From: Megalonaias nervosa
Lineage: Eukaryota > Mollusca > Bivalvia > Unionida > Unionidae
Assembly: GCA_016617855.1 (NCBI GenBank)
Contig: JAECUM010010991.1
Location: 1 to 64,000, forward strand
Length of the DNA: 64,000 nt
Reading direction: 5' to 3'
Below are positions 60,970 to 64,000 of this stretch, one piece after another (the stretch's first letter is position 1; every line of letters starts with the position of its first letter). The notes below the pieces were generated by a model. That model did not search any database. It worked only from the letters and a program-made list of their open reading frames with translations, and was not told the origin of the DNA. The position numbers and the translations under genes were made by a program.

Positions 60970-61715
60970 TGGTGGTTGTTTAGGAAGCTTCACGTCCTGA
61001 ATGAATTTTATTGAAATATGGGAAATCTGGTATCTAAAAACTATATCAGTTTCAAGTGAATTTCCATTTGCTGAGGTTTTGGTCTTGAAATGTTTTAACG
61101 TATAACTGAAAACTGAATTCAAGTGCCACCAGGAGACATTTTCACAAAAGCAGACTTTGGTCTCCAAAACTCCACAAAAAAATCACAGTTCTCACACTTT
61201 AATAATCAGTTTTAACAGACATAATAATGCATATACTTTTAAGGTTTAATTCCTTCATCTGTTTAGATTGACCTTCTAAAAGGTGTACATACCTTTCATT
61301 TATTCCTTTATTTATAAGTTGACTTATATATTATCAAGCAATCTTGATGAGAATACATGGGTTACAAACCATGTACATGACCATGAAAGCTAAACAACAG
61401 GGTTGATTTAAACAGTACTTATTTACAGAAGTCATTGTGGAAAGTACTTAAAATCGAACAAGATATAAAGAGGAATGAGCAAGCAATTTCAGCCTATCTT
61501 GAGCTCTCTCAGAGTTAATTTACATTTTACTACATTTGGAGACAAAGAAAATGTTCTAAATCATAAAGTTATTTTAGTTCTAAATATTTTCATAAAGTAT
61601 AGTAAACAACAATAAGCATATTTACATTTGGAAGCATATACCCTTAATAACATAGTTACCATTAATTTATTATGTTTATTATATTCATAATACTTGTATT
61701 GTTTTACATATTGGC
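60970..61715. other. Intergenic or 5' region of BBS7, nothing recognised
   Basis: AT-rich sequence with no gene-like feature. The BBS7 start codon exon could lie here or beyond but was not recognised. Confidence 0.35.

Positions 61716-61756
<41 letters not shown>
61716..61756. repeat. (AAT)n microsatellite
   Basis: About 13 AAT units. Confidence 0.97.
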
Positions 61757-61835
61757 TTAATATGAGTATTAAGTATCTACATGAAATTTTAAATTTTTAT
61801 TTATTTTCCTGCTTGTGTTTTACTAAAAATTCCAG

Positions 61836-62078
61836 TGGCCGAGTGGTCTAAAGCGCTCTCCATTACGGATCACTACCATCTCACCTCTGTCTGCGTGGGT
61901 TCGAGTCTAGGATTCGGTGAATGTGGATATGTGAGAAAGCTTGCCAGTAGCTTCTCGTGGGTCGGTGGTTCTTTCCGGGGATTTCCTGGTTTCTTCCTCC
62001 ACCATTAATACTGGCCGCCATGTATAGCCTATCGTGTGCTGAAAAATGGCGTTAAGCCCCACAACAACAACAACAACA
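61836..62078 (+). mobile_element. SINE family A, cleanest copy, perfect 14-bp target-site duplication
   Basis: Begins TGGCCGAGTGGTCTAAAGCG (box A), has GTGGGTTCGAGTCTAGG (box B), CTTCCTCCACCATTAATACT, GGCCGCCATGTATAGCCTAT and TTAAGCCCCAC followed by (AAC)n. ACTAAAAATTCCAG at 61822-61835 and 62079-62092 is identical on both sides, indicating a recent insertion. The head resembles Leu/Ser tRNA. Confidence 0.95.
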
Positions 62079-62396
62079 ACTAAAAATTCCAGCTGTTTAT
62101 CCAGCTTTGACTTTTGACTTTGGAGGAATGCCTTATGTAAAGTTTGTGAGTACTGTTTTCATGGAAGTACACTGTACCTATTCTGAACTGAAAAATCCTA
62201 TTTGCTGTAATTTTATTCCCACCATGAGACCCATTAAGTTTTTTTATTGCAATGTGAAGTACTGCATATGTAAACCAATTTTTCAGTTTGTCAGAGTTTT
62301 AATTTCCTAGTCAAAATACTCAATAAATGAATCAATCATGAATATTTTGATGAAAATAGGTTTAAATTATGTCACAAGAAGGAACATTCAGATCTA

Positions 62397-62470
62397 CCAT
62401 ATATTCTTGCATATCAGTCATGTCAAATTGCAAACAAGAACAATCCTGACCTGCCATATCATAATGCACA
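62397..62470. mobile_element. Left half of a hairpin MITE, family M
   Basis: TA|CCATATATTCTTGCATATCA, GTCAAATTGCAAACAAGAAC and CCTGACCTGCCATATCATAA match the left arm of the 60748 copy. A SINE follows directly and the right arm is missing. Confidence 0.75.
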
Positions 62471-62471
62471 A

Positions 62472-62672
62472 AGGTGGTTGTGGTTTTGTGGTAATACTAT
62501 TTCAGCACATGATAGGCTATACATGAGGCCAGTATATCTAGCGAAGGAAGAACCCATGAAAATCCTCTGGAAGAACCAACGGTCTACAGGAAGCTACTAG
62601 CAAGCTTTCTCGCATGCCCACATTAGCTGAGCCTGCGACTAGAACCAATACAGACAGAGGTTAGAGGTCAGT
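62472..62672 (-). mobile_element. SINE family A copy, abutting a half MITE
   Basis: Reverse-oriented: CTATTTCAGCACATGATAGG, ACAGGAAGCTACTAGCAAGC, TTTCTCGCATGCCCACATTA and GACAGAGGTTAGAGG. The head is truncated and diverged. Confidence 0.72.
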
Positions 62673-62694
62673 GCTAAATTGTCTGCTGAAGCAC

Positions 62695-64000
62695 AGCTTC
62701 AACAGAAATTTCAGATCTCCTCTCAGGATTCAGGTAGCTAAGGGCCTTCAGGGCCTGGTCATGAAACTTGGCTATTAACTTTGATGCAATTCCTCATAAA
62801 AAGGACCTTACAGTCCTGAAGCATCTAAGCTGGGATGGAGAAATGTCGTCTGGGTTGCTGTCAATGAAATGCCTGGCTTCCATATCTACTGCTAAGAAAG
62901 AACTGTCATGCTGGTTTTCTGGTGACATAAAGTTGACCTCTGTAATGCTGGCTGATACAGTTATAACACTAGTCTTTACAAACTTTCCCATGAATTTCTA
63001 TAGAATTTGTTTCATCACCAAACGGAGGTATCCCACCAGTGCTTCACCAGCCTGGAATACTGGTGTTAATATCATTCAGTGGCTCCATAATGTACAGAAG
63101 AAAGTAGTAAATCCATGTCATCTCTGGGTTTTTATGGTTCTCAGCTTCCCATCTTCTCAACGTCTTAGTGGCTGTGGAAATAGGACTAAAGAGCTGGCCA
63201 CTCTGCAAAGAAGCATGCAATGCATGTCTGGAGAGACAACCACCTATGCTTGACCAGTTTGTACTCCTTGGTTTTAGTCAACTCAGGAATTCTTATACAC
63301 AGCTGTATGCTTGGAACTGTAATTGAAGTGACAGTAGGTGTCGACCAGAATTTCCTCAACTGGGATGGCCAGTTTCTTCATACCATACTGTGTGGAGGTA
63401 TTGGCCAGATGGCAGATACACCCAAGGCTGATTACATTTGGTTGCTGTTCATGAAATATGGAGAGGATAGGATTTTTCTTGCCAACATTACATTGGCACT
63501 TTCACTGCTTAACCCTACCAGGTTCTTCCATGGGATCTGTCAGTCTCTTATGACTTCCTGAAGACAGCTGAAAAGGTTTTCACTAGTTCCAATATTGCAA
63601 ATGGGCATAGGCAAGAATGAAGTTGTCACTCTGCAAATGTCAGTGTCAAACACCCTTACAAGAACTGTTACACACTTTTCATCACTGATGTCATTAGACT
63701 CATCCATCATCACTGAGAAAGGGTTTTCCTTACATAGTAAAGTTATCTGATTGTCTTACATGGGACCAAGTGCATCGTTAACAGAGTTTCTGACATTAGA
63801 TCTTTTGCAGTGAAATTTCTGAGCAATATGCAAGTCAGGAAACATAACCTTGCAAAGCTCACAGAAATGATCAACAACCAATAATAGTAAATTATGCTCC
63901 ATTACAAAATTAGCAAACAGAAACTCTGCCTTAGTTACTCTGTCCACTGATGATGATGCGCTGGCATCACTTTAGGCACATCATGTGCTGATTTCTCATT
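62695..64000 (-). pseudogene. hAT-like transposase-derived pseudogene, runs off the window
   Basis: On the - strand from the window edge: VTKAEFLFANFVMEHNLLLL, VVDHFCELCKVMFPDLHIAQ and KFHCKRSNVRNSVNDALGPM, then LSVMMDESNDISDEKCVTVL and SFLPMPICNIGTSENLFSCL. Lower down come NFMSPENQHDSSFLAVDMEA and DDISPSQLRCFRTVRSFL. The order (AE..FA.F..EHNL, DHF..L...MFPD, then MDES.DIS) is that of a hAT-type transposase family common in fish and invertebrates. Stops and frameshifts occur throughout the middle. It is the terminal feature upstream of BBS7. Confidence 0.75.

Noticed and set aside
61836..61912. Possible Leu/Ser tRNA gene
   Set aside because: A tRNA-like head only; the sequence continues into the SINE body, an (AAC)n tail and a target duplication.

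Overview
This is an animal (metazoan) nuclear genome window. Short exons lie far apart in long AT-rich introns, with GT-AG splice sites, tRNA-headed SINEs, LINE remnants, cut-and-paste transposons and many minisatellites. The repeat repertoire looks lophotrochozoan, most likely a mollusc and perhaps a bivalve. It includes a tRNA-headed SINE resembling the bivalve V-SINE type, about 140-170 bp tandem arrays ending in a hairpin plus CTAA, and arrays rich in GTGACCTTGACCTTTGACC-like motifs. The species assignment is inference.

Two host genes are readable. On the + strand, the last two coding exons of an MGST2-like MAPEG protein lie at 2678-2759 and 5055-5199, with a polyadenylation signal at 5303-5308. 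On the - strand, an essentially complete BBS7 gene (BBSome subunit) runs from about 58.6 kb down to its stop codon at 9623. I placed 18 exons that join in one unbroken 698-codon frame, plus a probable small N-terminal exon at 58617-58657. The ATG was not found. The two genes converge tail to tail. The last BBS7 intron looks like a minor (U12-type) intron: it starts ATATCCTTTT, has a CTCCTTAAC branch site, and must end in AT rather than AC or AG to keep the conserved reading.

The rest is mostly layered repeat DNA inside BBS7 introns. By region: 0-5 kb, LINE 3' end, SINEs, a 140-bp array and the MGST2-like exons; 6-12 kb, a third SINE family and the BBS7 3' end; 15-19 kb, a decayed DIRS-like retroelement among four SINEs; 20-24 kb, minisatellites and RUDI-like SINEs; 26-36 kb, TA-flanked hairpin MITEs, TA microsatellites and an inverted 140-bp array; 37-42 kb, a tandem array split by a LINE that was itself hit by a SINE; 44-46 kb, a 1.97-kb TIR element; 49.5-51.2 kb, a degenerate 160-bp array; 52-55.5 kb, a 45-bp minisatellite invaded by a SINE and by a decayed pogo-like transposon; 55.9-57.6 kb, a long palindrome and a 24-bp minisatellite; 58.9-61 kb, another array and a 46-bp minisatellite; 61.8-64 kb, a textbook SINE insertion and a hAT-like transposase pseudogene.

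No operons, CRISPR arrays, rRNA genes or free-standing tRNA genes are present. Most open frames are by-products of repeats. The noteworthy content is the unusual U12-type intron and the nested, datable transposon insertions.
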